Origin: Caballeronia ptereochthonis
GTDB lineage: Bacteria; Pseudomonadota; Gammaproteobacteria; Burkholderiales; Burkholderiaceae
Direction: 5' to 3'
NCBI RefSeq assembly: GCF_001545075.1
Contig: NZ_FCOB02000043.1
Coordinates: forward strand, 1-60,947
Length of the DNA: 60,947 bases
Made by a program: the position numbers and the translations under genes. This document shows positions 43,768-52,379 of this stretch, one piece after another. The notes under the pieces were generated by a model, which saw only the letters and a program-made list of their open reading frames with translations, was not told the DNA's origin and ran no database searches. The first letter of the stretch is position 1; each line of letters starts with the position of its first letter.

Positions 43768-44841
43768 TCAGCCGAACAGACGCTCGACGCCGAGCGTGAT
43801 TGCCAGGCCGCCGCCGATGAGCCATGCATACAGGATCGCGCCGGTGGCGAGCGCACGCGGGCCGGCCTGGCGGATCTGCGCGATGCGCGTCTCCATGCCG
43901 AGCGCGGTCATGGCCATCGTGAGGGCGAAGGTGTCGAGCATGTTGATCGTGGTGGTCGCCGTATCGGGCAGCACGTGCAGCGAGTTCACGACCACCAGCG
44001 CGAGAAAGCCGAGCGCGAACCAGGGCACCGCGACCTTGCCCTTGCCTTGCGCCGCGCCTTCCGCGCCGGCACTACGCGAGCGGCTGATCCAGAAGCCGAT
44101 CACGAGCAGCACGGGAACCAGCAGCATCACGCGCGTCATCTTCACGATGGTCGCGATGTGCGTCGCTTCCGGGCTCACGTTGCTCGCCGCGCCGACGACT
44201 TGCGCCACTTCGTGGATCGTGCCGCCGAAGAACAGGCCCGCGCCGAGCGTATCGAGATGCAGCCAGCCGCCGTTGAGCGCGAGCGGATAGAGGAACATCG
44301 AGAGCGTGCCGAACAGCACGACGCTGCCGACCGCCATCGCGCTCTTGTGGGGCTTCGATTGCAGCGTCGATTCGAACGCGAGCACCGCGGCCGCGCCGCA
44401 GATCGCGCTGCCGGCCGCCGTGAGGAGGGCGGTGTCGCGATCGAGCTTCATCAGCTTCATGCCGGCCCAGGTGCCGATCACGAGCGTGCTCACGACCACC
44501 AGCACCGATACCGTGAATCCGGACACGCCCACCTGCGCGATTTCCTGAAGGCTCACGCGCAGGCCGAAGAAGGCGACGGCGATGCGCAGCAACTTGCGCG
44601 CGGAGAAGTTGACGCCGGCGGCCCAGCTTTCCGGCATGCCGTGGCGCAGCGCATTGCCGTACGCCGCGCCCGCGACGATGCCGACGATCAGCGGGCTGAT
44701 TCCAAGCCCGGCGATGGCGGGCAGGGCTGCGAGGCGCGTGACGGCAGCGGCGAACAGCGCGACGAAGAGAATGCCGTTGAGCTGCCCGCGTGTGGAAGAC
44801 GCGGCTGGCGCCAGGGACGAGGCGGACTGGACCGTGGACAT
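43768..44841 (-). CDS. YeiH-family putative sulfate/sulfite exporter
   Basis: This 357-residue membrane protein of the UPF0324 (YeiH) family has about ten hydrophobic helices, with ISPLIVGIVAGAAYGNA near the start and GTIHEVAQVVGAA in the middle. Members are proposed to export sulfate or sulfite; direct evidence is limited. It lies 69 bp upstream of the molybdoenzyme operon on the same strand and may be its first gene. It is divergent from a LysR gene, the arrangement of yeiE/yeiH in enterobacteria. Confidence 0.83.
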   Translation of the reverse strand: MSTVQSASSLAPAASSTRGQLNGILFVALFAAAVTRLAALPAIAGLGISPLIVGIVAGAAYGNALRHGMPESWAAGVNFSARKLLRIAVAFFGLRVSLQEIAQVGVSGFTVSVLVVVSTLVIGTWAGMKLMKLDRDTALLTAAGSAICGAAAVLAFESTLQSKPHKSAMAVGSVVLFGTLSMFLYPLALNGGWLHLDTLGAGLFFGGTIHEVAQVVGAASNVSPEATHIATIVKMTRVMLLVPVLLVIGFWISRSRSAGAEGAAQGKGKVAVPWFALGFLALVVVNSLHVLPDTATTTINMLDTFALTMAMTALGMETRIAQIRQAGPRALATGAILYAWLIGGGLAITLGVERLFG

Positions 44842-44931
44842 TGAAGTTCTCGTTGGGAAAGAAGGAAAGGTCGATGGGCCAATCCTATTCTCGATATATG
44901 AATATGAAAAATCGTGATTTAGAATGTGAAG

Positions 44932-44948
44932 TATCGGTATATCTGATA
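44932..44948. promoter_or_regulatory. candidate LysR binding site in divergent promoter
   Basis: The AT-rich 117-bp gap between the YeiH gene and the LysR gene contains TATC-N9-GATA, a dyad with the size and symmetry of a LysR T-N11-A box. Further TATA/ATAT elements surround it. Binding is inferred. Confidence 0.4.
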
Positions 44949-44958
44949 TTTAATAGAA

Positions 44959-45849
44959 ATGACCCCGGAACAACTGATAACTTTTGCAACAGTCGCCGAG
45001 CATGGCAACATCAGCCGCGCGGCGGTGGCGCTGCATCTGTCGCAGCCCGCCGTGTCGGGCCAGTTGCGGCTCCTGCAGGAGGAATTCGGCGAGCCGCTCC
45101 ATCAGCGGGACGGGCGCGGCGTGCGCTTGACGGCGGCCGGGGAGCAGTTGCTCGGCCACGCGGAGCGCCTGCGCGAGACGTTCCGCCAGGCGCACGCGCT
45201 GCGCGATGCGCTGCGCGGGCTCGAGCGCGGCACGCTGCGCGTCGGCGCGAGCACGACGCCGGCGAGCTATCTGCTGCCGTATCTGATCGCGGCGTTTCAC
45301 AAGCGCTATCCGGAGGTCGTCGTGACCACCATCAACGGCAACACGGCGGATATCGTCGCGGCGCTGGGCGCGCTCGATATCGCGCTGGTGGAAGGTCCGA
45401 CCGGCCACGATCTGCCGCTCGGCACGACGGTCACGTCATGGCGCGAGGATGAAATCGTCGCGATCGCGCCGAAAGGACATCCGCTCGCAGACGGACGCGA
45501 GGCCGTCGACCTCGACGACCTGAGCGCGCATCCGCTCGTGCTGCGCGAGCCGGGCTCCGGCGTGCGGCAGATCGTCGAGCGGGCGTTCGCGGATTGCGGC
45601 GCGCCGATGCGCGTCGCGCTGGAAATCGCGGGCGTGGAGGGCGTGAAGGAAGCGGTGCGCGCGGGCATGGGCATCGGCTTCGTCTCGGCGATGTCGATCC
45701 GGCACGAGGACAGCGCGCTGCAGCGCGTGCGTATCGCGCCGGAGCCGCTCACGCGGCGGTTTTCGATCCTGCTGCCGCATGCGGCGACGCCCTCGCGCGT
45801 CGCAACGCGTTTTCTGGCGTTGTGCGAGGAGCCCGGTCTGCTCGGCTAG
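44959..45849 (+). CDS. LysR-family regulator (YeiE/CysB-like subgroup)
   Basis: This 296-residue regulator begins MTPEQLITFATVAEHGNISR with a winged HTH (about 1-60), followed by a substrate-binding domain in which VGASTTPASYLLPYLIA (about 93-109) is characteristic of the CysB/YeiE/CysL branch. It is divergent from the YeiH exporter gene and probably controls it together with the molybdoenzyme genes in response to a sulfur anion; this is inference from context. Confidence 0.87.
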   Translation: MTPEQLITFATVAEHGNISRAAVALHLSQPAVSGQLRLLQEEFGEPLHQRDGRGVRLTAAGEQLLGHAERLRETFRQAHALRDALRGLERGTLRVGASTTPASYLLPYLIAAFHKRYPEVVVTTINGNTADIVAALGALDIALVEGPTGHDLPLGTTVTSWREDEIVAIAPKGHPLADGREAVDLDDLSAHPLVLREPGSGVRQIVERAFADCGAPMRVALEIAGVEGVKEAVRAGMGIGFVSAMSIRHEDSALQRVRIAPEPLTRRFSILLPHAATPSRVATRFLALCEEPGLLG

Positions 45850-45936
45850 GGAATTCCACTATGGCGCGTCGACGGCGGTCTGACGCACCATTCGTTCTCA
45901 ACACGGGCGCTGCGGCGTCCTTTTTGAAAATCATTG

Positions 45937-45952
45937 ATGGAACCGGTTCCAT
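45937..45952. promoter_or_regulatory. perfect palindromic operator of the 2-ketogluconate operon
   Basis: ATGGAACCGGTTCCAT is its own reverse complement, 31 bp before the kguE start. The core TGGAACCGGTTCCA differs by one symmetric base pair from the known Pseudomonas PtxS operator TGAAACCGGTTTCA. A LacI-family gene ends the operon. A TTGAAA at 45924-45929 just upstream could be a -35 box, so a bound repressor would block the promoter. Confidence 0.8.
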
Positions 45953-45983
45953 TGGGTTATTTGGGGCCGAAACCGACCGCGAG

Positions 45984-46805
45984 ATGCCAGTGAGCCAGAA
46001 GCAGATATCCCCGATCGATGCAGCGCGTCCCGAAGTCGTGATCGTCGCGAGCGCGTTCGGGGCGGACATGATCCGGCGCGACGGCCACGCCGTCTGGGCG
46101 TCGGCTGCGGCGGGCGCGGGCGCGAGCGGCTTCGAGGTGCGCCGCGAGCTGTTCTTGAGCGATTCCGAGACGCAATCCGAAGCGCTCGCGCAACTGGGTG
46201 AACGGATCCGCGCGCAAGGATCGTGGGCGGTGTATTCGACGCCGGCAACGCTCTTTCGCGACGACGGCTCGCTCGATCCGGACGCGCTCGGTCTCGCCAT
46301 CGACGAGGCAACGGCGCTCGGTGCGCGCATCGTCAAGCTGCAGCTGGGCGGCACGGAAACCGGCGTCGCGACCGATGCCGCGACGCTCGACCGGCTGATG
46401 ACGGCGATCGCCGCGTCCCGCGCAAAGGTGGTCGTCGAGAACGGGCAACTGAAGGCGGGAGGCACGATCGGCGCGTTCGAGGCTTTTTTCGCCGCGCTGC
46501 CCGGCAACAGCGGCCTTGCGATGACCTTCGATACCGGCAACTGGCATTGGGCGGAACAAGACCCGCTCGACGCCGCGAAACGCCTCGCACCGCACGTCGC
46601 CTACGTGCATTGCAAGGCCGTGATGGGTGAGGGCGCGCGACGTTTCGCCGCCGCGCCGGCGAACGGCGACGCGCGTTTCGCGACGCTGCTCGCGCAACTG
46701 CCGGGCGATGTGCCCCGCGGCATCGAATATCCGTTCGCTCCGGACGCGGGCGCTTCGCTCGACGCCGACGCGGCGCGGCAAGTCGCCCGCATCGCGGCAT
46801 TCTGA
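45984..46805 (+). CDS. kguE: sugar phosphate isomerase/epimerase KguE
   Basis: This 273-residue TIM-barrel protein of the xylose-isomerase-like family has VVENGQLKAGG and MTFDTGNWHWAEQDP, with Glu/Asp/His metal ligands. It is the KguE of 2-ketogluconate loci by gene order; its exact reaction is poorly known. ATG at 45984 was chosen because the palindromic operator lies just upstream. The frame is open to 45861 and beyond, but that would place the operator inside the coding sequence. It is first of a five-gene operon. Confidence 0.8.
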   Translation: MPVSQKQISPIDAARPEVVIVASAFGADMIRRDGHAVWASAAAGAGASGFEVRRELFLSDSETQSEALAQLGERIRAQGSWAVYSTPATLFRDDGSLDPDALGLAIDEATALGARIVKLQLGGTETGVATDAATLDRLMTAIAASRAKVVVENGQLKAGGTIGAFEAFFAALPGNSGLAMTFDTGNWHWAEQDPLDAAKRLAPHVAYVHCKAVMGEGARRFAAAPANGDARFATLLAQLPGDVPRGIEYPFAPDAGASLDADAARQVARIAAF

Positions 46806-46848
46806 ATTACGCATTTTGCATTCCGCATTCATTTGCAAAGGACCCGAC

Positions 46849-47850
46849 ATGCAAGCAAAGCCCGAAGCCCTCGACGTCGTCACGTACGGTGAAGCGATGA
46901 CGATGTTCGTCGCAGCCGAAACCGGTGATCTCGCGAAGGTCGGCCAGTTCACGAAGCGCGTCGCGGGCGCGGACCTGAACGTCGCGATCGGTCTCTCGCG
47001 GCTCGGCTTCAACGTAGGCTGGATGAGCCGCGTCGGCAACGACTCGTTCGGGCGCTACGTGCTCGATGTGCTTGCGGCCGAGGGCATCGATGCGCGCCGC
47101 GTGACCATCGACGAGCGCTATCCGACGGGTTTCCAGCTGAAGGGCAAGTGTGACGACGGGAGCGATCCGGCGGTCGAGTACTTCCGTCGGGGCTCGGCGG
47201 CGAGCCATCTCTCGATCGACGATTACGCCGCGGATTACGTGCTTGGCGCGCGCCATCTGCATCTGACGGGCGTCGCTCCGGCCATTTCCGCGACCTCGCG
47301 CGACCTCGCGTTCCACATGGCCCGCGAAATGCGTGCCGCTGGCAAGACGATCTCCTTCGATCCGAACCTGCGCCCGACGCTCTGGCCGTCGCGCGAGGCG
47401 ATGGCGGAGGCGCTCAACGCGCTCGCCGCGCTTGCCGACTGGGTGCTGCCGGGCGTCTCCGAGGGCCTGACGCTCACGGGTTATACGAAGCCGGAGGACA
47501 TCGCCGCGTTCTATCTCGACCAGGGTGCGAAGGGCGTGGTCGTGAAGCTGGGCGCGCACGGCGCGTACTTCCGTACGGCGGGGGGCGAGCAGGGCATCGT
47601 GCCGGCGATGCCGGTCGCGAATGTGGTCGATACGGTCGGCGCGGGTGACGGCTTCGCGGTCGGGGTGGTGAGCGCGCTGCTCGAGGGGCGCGATGTGCGT
47701 CACGCGATCGGGCGCGGCAACCGCATCGGCGCGCTGGCGATCCAGGTGATCGGCGATAGCGAAGGGCTGCCGACGCGTGCCGCGCTGGACCTGCTCGAGA
47801 AAGAAGATTCCAACGACAAGACGGCCAAAGCCGCGTTCGATCTGGCCTGA
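46849..47850 (+). CDS. kguK: 2-ketogluconate kinase KguK (PfkB family)
   Basis: This 333-residue ribokinase-family enzyme has GEAMTMFVAAETGDL near the N-terminus, GADLNVAIGLSRLG (about 44-57) and the C-terminal signature VDTVGAGDGFAVG with the catalytic Asp. It phosphorylates 2-ketogluconate to 2-keto-6-phosphogluconate. GCAAAGGACC before the ATG is a good ribosome-binding site. It is related to the kinase at 4191 but not identical. Position between kguE and the transporter defines its role. Confidence 0.86.
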   Translation: MQAKPEALDVVTYGEAMTMFVAAETGDLAKVGQFTKRVAGADLNVAIGLSRLGFNVGWMSRVGNDSFGRYVLDVLAAEGIDARRVTIDERYPTGFQLKGKCDDGSDPAVEYFRRGSAASHLSIDDYAADYVLGARHLHLTGVAPAISATSRDLAFHMAREMRAAGKTISFDPNLRPTLWPSREAMAEALNALAALADWVLPGVSEGLTLTGYTKPEDIAAFYLDQGAKGVVVKLGAHGAYFRTAGGEQGIVPAMPVANVVDTVGAGDGFAVGVVSALLEGRDVRHAIGRGNRIGALAIQVIGDSEGLPTRAALDLLEKEDSNDKTAKAAFDLA

Positions 47851-47895
47851 GGCCATCCACCGAGAGACTCAACCGAATTGCATTCGGAGACAACC

Positions 47896-49179
47896 ATGCA
47901 TTCCTCAACTCCCAAGCTTGCGGTGCGCCGCTGGTGGGCGATCATGCCGATCGTTTTCATCACGTACAGCCTCGCGTACCTCGACCGCGCCAACTACGGC
48001 TTTGCCGCGGCCGCGGGCATCAATCAGGATCTCGGCATCAGCAAGGGACTGTCGTCGCTGATCGGCGCGCTCTTTTTCCTCGGCTACTTCTTCTTCCAGA
48101 TTCCGGGCGCGATCTACGCCGAGCGCCGCAGCGTGAAGAAGCTCGTGTTCTGGAGCCTGGTTCTGTGGGGCGGATGCGCGACGCTCACGGGCATGGTGAG
48201 CAACATTCCTTCGCTGATGGCGATCCGTTTCGTGCTCGGCGTCGTCGAGGCGGCGGTGATGCCTGCGATGCTCGTTTTCATCGCGAACTGGTTTACGAAG
48301 TCCGAGCGTTCGCGCGCGAACACGTTCCTCATTCTGGGCAATCCGGTGACGGTGCTGTGGATGTCGGTCGTGTCGGGCTATCTGGTGAACTCGTTTGGCT
48401 GGCGTCACATGTTCATCGCCGAGGGGTTGCCCGCGGTGGTCTGGGCGGTAATCTGGTGGTTCATCGTGAAGGACAAGCCTGCGCAGGTGAGCTGGCTCAC
48501 GGAACAGGAAAAGGGCGACCTCGATGCGACGCTGCGCGCCGAGCAGGCGGCGATCAAGCCGGTGAAGAACTATCGCGAGGCGTTCAAGTCGCCGGCGGTG
48601 ATCAAGCTGTGCGCGCAGTATTTCTGCTGGAGCATCGGCGTGTATGGTTTCGTGCTGTGGCTGCCGTCGATTTTGAAGAGCGGGTCGACGCTTGGCATGG
48701 TCGAGACGGGGTGGCTTTCGGCGGTGCCGTATCTTGCTGCGACCATCGCGATGCTGCTGGCATCGTGGGCTTCGGACAAGCTGCAGGCGCGCAAGGCGTT
48801 TGTGTGGCCGTTCCTGCTGATCGGCGCTCTGGCGTTTGCGGGATCGTATTTGCTCGGTTCGACGAACTTCTGGGCTTCTTATGCGCTGCTCGTGATCGCG
48901 GGTGCGGCGATGTATGCGCCTTATGGGCCGTTTTTTGCGATCGTGCCTGAGCTTCTGCCGAAGAACGTGGCGGGCGGGGCGATGGCGCTCATCAACAGCA
49001 TGGGGGCGCTTGGATCGTTCGTCGGGTCTTATTTCGTCGGATATCTGAATGGGGCGACCGGGTCGCCGGCTGCTTCTTACGTGTTCATGAGTGCGGCGTT
49101 GTTGCTTTCGGTCTGGCTCACGTTGGCGGTCAAGCCGCAAGCGGCGATTCGGGGTGGGGTGGTTGCCAGCAGGTCTTGA
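47896..49179 (+). CDS. kguT: 2-ketogluconate transporter KguT (MFS)
   Basis: This 427-residue major facilitator of the ACS (anion:cation symporter) family has twelve predicted helices. The motif LAYLDRANYGFAAAAGI is at about 26-42. The first signature loop (YAERRSVKKL) is at about 76-85, and a second half begins near 235. It should import 2-ketogluconate with protons. GGAGACAACC precedes the chosen ATG at 47896. The gene is followed by a hairpin element before kguD. Confidence 0.86.
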   Translation: MHSSTPKLAVRRWWAIMPIVFITYSLAYLDRANYGFAAAAGINQDLGISKGLSSLIGALFFLGYFFFQIPGAIYAERRSVKKLVFWSLVLWGGCATLTGMVSNIPSLMAIRFVLGVVEAAVMPAMLVFIANWFTKSERSRANTFLILGNPVTVLWMSVVSGYLVNSFGWRHMFIAEGLPAVVWAVIWWFIVKDKPAQVSWLTEQEKGDLDATLRAEQAAIKPVKNYREAFKSPAVIKLCAQYFCWSIGVYGFVLWLPSILKSGSTLGMVETGWLSAVPYLAATIAMLLASWASDKLQARKAFVWPFLLIGALAFAGSYLLGSTNFWASYALLVIAGAAMYAPYGPFFAIVPELLPKNVAGGAMALINSMGALGSFVGSYFVGYLNGATGSPAASYVFMSAALLLSVWLTLAVKPQAAIRGGVVASRS

Positions 49180-49206
49180 GGTTTTGTTCTTCGGGAAACT
49201 TGCTTG

Positions 49207-49316
49207 CGCGTCGGTCTATCAGCGTTGCCCCTGTGCGGGGCGGCAGTCACTTTCTTTGCAGCAGCAAAGAAAGTGACCCCCGCCCCGGGGAGGGGCAGTG
49301 CCAATAGACCGACGCG
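49207..49316. repeat. 110-bp long-hairpin intergenic element
   Basis: The left arm (from CGCGTCGGTCTAT to CACTTTCTTTGC) and the right arm (from GCAAAGAAAGTG to ATAGACCGACGCG) are near-perfect inverted copies around AGCA at 49260. It lies between kguT and kguD. The left arm recurs at 60396-60450. It looks like a dispersed palindromic repeat of Burkholderiaceae, perhaps moved in trans. Small ORFs it creates (VTFFAAAKKVT) are not genes. Confidence 0.85.
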
Positions 49317-49384
49317 AATTCAGGATTTCACGAAACGCCCAAGCACCGACCTCTCCAACGCGATAGCAAAAAACCAACCCCACC

Positions 49385-50353
49385 ATGACCCGAAAGATCG
49401 TAGCCTACAAAGCGTTACCCCCCGACGTCGAAGACTACCTCCGCAACCACGCGGAAGTACAAAACGTCGATCCGAAAGATGAAGCCGCATTCGTCGCGGC
49501 ACTGAAGACCGCCGACGGCGCCATCGGCGCGAGCGTGAAAATAACCCCCGACATGATCGAAGGCGCAACGCGCCTCAAAGCCCTCTCGACCATTTCAGTC
49601 GGCTTCGACCAGTTCGACGTCGCCGATCTCACGCGCCGCGGCATCGTGCTCACGCACACGCCCGACGTGCTGACGGAATCCACCGCCGACACCGTCTTCG
49701 CCCTGATCCTCGCAAGCGCGCGCCGCGTCGTCGAACTCGCAGAATGGGTGAAGGAAGGAAACTGGAAGGCGAGCATCGGCGAGGCATGCTTCGGCGTCGA
49801 CGTGCAGGGCAAGACGCTCGGCATCGTCGGTCTCGGACGCATCGGCGGGGCAGTCGCGCGCCGCGCGGCGCTCGGCTTTCGCATGAACGTGCTCTACACC
49901 AACCGCAGCCCGAACGAGCAGGCGGAAAAAGAGTACGGCGCGAAGCGCGTCGAGCTCGACGAACTGCTCGCGCAGTCCGACTTCGTGTGCCTGCAAGTGC
50001 CGCTCACGCCCGAGACGCGCGGCCTGATCGGCGCAAACGAGCTGAAGAAGATGAAGAAGAGCGCGATCCTGATCAACGCGTCGCGCGGGCCGACCGTCGA
50101 CGAAACCGCGCTCATCGAAGCGCTCGGGAACGGCACGATCCGCGGCGCGGGCCTCGACGTGTTCGAGAACGAGCCGCTGCCCGCCGATTCGCCGCTGCTC
50201 GCGATGAAGAACGTCGTCGCGCTGCCGCACGTCGGCTCGGCCACGTACGAGACGCGCCACGCGATGGCGCGCAACGCCGCCGAGAATCTCGTCGGCGCGC
50301 TGGACGGCACGCTCACGCAGAACATCGTCAATCGCGAAGTGCTCGCGCGCTGA
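49385..50353 (+). CDS. kguD: 2-ketogluconate 6-phosphate reductase KguD (D-2-hydroxyacid dehydrogenase family)
   Basis: This 322-residue NAD(P)-dependent enzyme has the Rossmann motif GLGRIGGAVARR (about 151-162), catalytic Arg in NASRGPTVDE, Glu in DVFENEPLP and His in LPHVGSAT. It reduces 2-keto-6-phosphogluconate to 6-phosphogluconate. It is separated from kguT by 205 bp holding the hairpin element, so it may use its own promoter. Glyoxylate/hydroxypyruvate reductase is the alternative family name. Confidence 0.86.
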   Translation: MTRKIVAYKALPPDVEDYLRNHAEVQNVDPKDEAAFVAALKTADGAIGASVKITPDMIEGATRLKALSTISVGFDQFDVADLTRRGIVLTHTPDVLTESTADTVFALILASARRVVELAEWVKEGNWKASIGEACFGVDVQGKTLGIVGLGRIGGAVARRAALGFRMNVLYTNRSPNEQAEKEYGAKRVELDELLAQSDFVCLQVPLTPETRGLIGANELKKMKKSAILINASRGPTVDETALIEALGNGTIRGAGLDVFENEPLPADSPLLAMKNVVALPHVGSATYETRHAMARNAAENLVGALDGTLTQNIVNREVLAR

Positions 50354-50410
50354 GCGCGAAGGGATCGGGCCCGCGCATGCGCTAACATGCGCGATGCGAG
50401 GAGAACGATA

Positions 50411-51541
50411 ATGACGGCATCGCGTCTCGCCATCACGGCGAAGGGCGAGCCCACGACCACTATGTCCGACGATCCCACTCTGACAAACCGCATGGCCGCG
50501 TTCGGCGCGCGCCGCGCGACGATCACCGATGTCGCCCGCGAAGCCGGCACCGGCAAGACCAGCATCTCGCGCTATCTGAACGGCGAGATGGGCGTGCTGT
50601 CGCCCGATCTGCGCGAGCGCATCGAGGCGGCCATCGCCAAGCTCGACTATCGCCCGAATCAGATGGCGCGCGGCCTGAAGCGCGGCCGCAACCGCCTGAT
50701 CGGCATGTTGCTCGCCGACCTCACCAATCCCTATTCCGTCGAAGTGCTGCAAGGCGTCGAGGCGGCGTGCCATGCGCTCGGCTACATGCCGCTCATCTGT
50801 CACGCAGCCAACGAGATCGACATGGAGCGGCGCTATCTGCAACTGCTCACGACATATCGCGTCGAAGGCGTGATCGTCAATGCACTGGGCGTGAAGGAAG
50901 AGCTATTGCAGGGTTTCGCGCAAGGCGGCATCCCGGTCGTGCTGGTGGATCGCTCGGTGGAAGGCATCGTCACCGATATGGTCGGGCTCGACAATCCCGC
51001 CGCCGTGCAGCTCGCGACGCGTCATCTCGTCGAAGAAGGCTTCGACGAACTGCTTTTCATCGTGCAGCCCGTCACGCACGTGAGCTCGCGGCGCCTGCGC
51101 GAGGCCGCGTTCCGCGAGACCGTCGCCGCGCTGCATGCGAGCGGCTCGACGCTCGTGATCGATCTCGCCGATGCCTCTCCGGCGCTCGCCGAGCTCGACG
51201 CGCGCGTCGCGGCGGCGAAGGCGGCGGGCAAGCGCGTGGCGCTCTTCGCGGCGAACGGGCCGGTGGCGCTGCGCGTCGCCGTGCATCTGAAAGAGCATCA
51301 TGGCGCGGATTGGCAGACGAGCGTCGCGTTGATGTCGATCGACGATTCCGAGTGGGCGCAACTCGCCGGCATGACGACGGTGCGCCAGCCGACGTACGAT
51401 ATCGGCCGGCGCGCGGTCGAATTTCTCCACGAGCGGCTCGGCGGCGCCGCGATGCCCGCGCGTGAATGCCTGCTGCCGGGCGAACTCGTCGTGCGCGCAT
51501 CGACGTCACGAGACAAACGACAAGCATCACAAGGAACTTGA
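50411..51541 (+). CDS. ptxS: LacI-family repressor PtxS-like
   Basis: This 376-residue regulator has a LacI HTH at about 37-85 (TITDVAREAGTGKTSISRYLNG), a hinge helix near 78-90 (PNQMARGLKRG) and a periplasmic-binding-like effector domain after 95. A 35-residue N-terminal extension precedes the HTH. CGAGGAGAACGATA before the ATG supports 50411; a second ATG at 50462 would remove much of the extension. PtxS represses kgu genes until 2-ketogluconate binds, and probably acts at the palindrome at 45937-45952. Confidence 0.85.
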   Translation: MTASRLAITAKGEPTTTMSDDPTLTNRMAAFGARRATITDVAREAGTGKTSISRYLNGEMGVLSPDLRERIEAAIAKLDYRPNQMARGLKRGRNRLIGMLLADLTNPYSVEVLQGVEAACHALGYMPLICHAANEIDMERRYLQLLTTYRVEGVIVNALGVKEELLQGFAQGGIPVVLVDRSVEGIVTDMVGLDNPAAVQLATRHLVEEGFDELLFIVQPVTHVSSRRLREAAFRETVAALHASGSTLVIDLADASPALAELDARVAAAKAAGKRVALFAANGPVALRVAVHLKEHHGADWQTSVALMSIDDSEWAQLAGMTTVRQPTYDIGRRAVEFLHERLGGAAMPARECLLPGELVVRASTSRDKRQASQGT

Positions 51542-52333
51542 ATGGTCAGTGTTTCGACCTTGCTGAGCCTCGCGCTCGCGACGCTCATCATCGCCGCGAT
51601 GCCCATCGTGCTGTACCGGAAGCTGCGGCCGCGCTTCGCCATCGTGCCGCGCGAGGCAATACTCGGCATCGCCGTGTTCGCGCTCTTCGCCATGGTGATC
51701 GAGCGTGCGCTGCACGGCTTCATGCTCGGCAACCCCGCGACTTCGGCTTGGCTCGCCTATCCTGCGATATTCGTGATTTATGGCGCGATCGCGGCGGGCC
51801 TGTGCGAGGAGGTCGGGCGTTTTCTCGCGATGAAATGGCTCATCTCGCGCGAGCCGGCCGCGCTCGATCGCCACGGTCCGGGGCTCGGCTACGGCATCGG
51901 GCACGGCGGGGCGGAAGCGTGGATCGTCGGCGTGCTCGTGCAGGTGCAATGGATCGTCTATGCGGTCCTCGCCAATCGCGGCACGCTCGATTCGCATTTC
52001 GAGAGCGCGCCGCTCGAAGCCGTGGCGCGCATTCACTGGGTGCTGATGACGCTGTCGCCGGTGTCGGCGGGCATTTTTCTCGTCGAGCGCGTGAGCGCCT
52101 TCGTGCTGCAGCTCGGCTTTTCCACGCTGATGTGGCTGATGCTGCGCAAACGCTCGCGCCACGCGCTTGGCGTGCTCATCGCCACACACGCGCTCGCCGG
52201 ATTGCCCGCAGCGCTGTTTCAGGCGGGGCTCTTGCCGCTCATCGTCGCCGATGCCGTGTATCTCGTGCTCGGCGTGATCGTCGCCGTGGCGCTCGTGCGC
52301 TACTATCGGCGCGCCGCCGCGACGGGCGCCTGA
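51542..52333 (+). CDS. YhfC-family intramembrane metalloprotease-like protein
   Basis: This 263-residue protein has about seven hydrophobic helices. GLCEEVGRFLAMKWL (about 83-97) and GYGIGHGGAEAWIVG (about 117-131) carry the conserved Glu-Glu and His-Gly-Gly-Glu residues of the YhfC/CPBP-like group. The substrate is unknown. The ATG directly follows the ptxS stop with no gap, so it is translationally coupled to the operon end, although a role in ketogluconate use is not obvious. Confidence 0.8.
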   Translation: MVSVSTLLSLALATLIIAAMPIVLYRKLRPRFAIVPREAILGIAVFALFAMVIERALHGFMLGNPATSAWLAYPAIFVIYGAIAAGLCEEVGRFLAMKWLISREPAALDRHGPGLGYGIGHGGAEAWIVGVLVQVQWIVYAVLANRGTLDSHFESAPLEAVARIHWVLMTLSPVSAGIFLVERVSAFVLQLGFSTLMWLMLRKRSRHALGVLIATHALAGLPAALFQAGLLPLIVADAVYLVLGVIVAVALVRYYRRAAATGA

Positions 52334-52379
52334 GCGCGCGTTTCGCCGGGCTGCGGCTTCAACCGGATTTCGACATCGA

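Noticed and set aside
40897..44844. 1,315-codon open frame antisense to the molybdoenzyme and YeiH genes
   Set aside because: Arginine-, histidine- and alanine-rich shadow of strongly supported minus-strand genes.
45861..45983. Longer N-terminus of the epimerase gene from ATG 45861
   Set aside because: It would place the perfect palindromic operator inside the gene and adds residues unlike the family.
49077..49482. Small ORFs containing VTFFAAAKKVT
   Set aside because: They arise from the palindromic repeat in several frames and both strands; the same peptide appears at 60.4 kb, as expected of a repeat rather than a gene.
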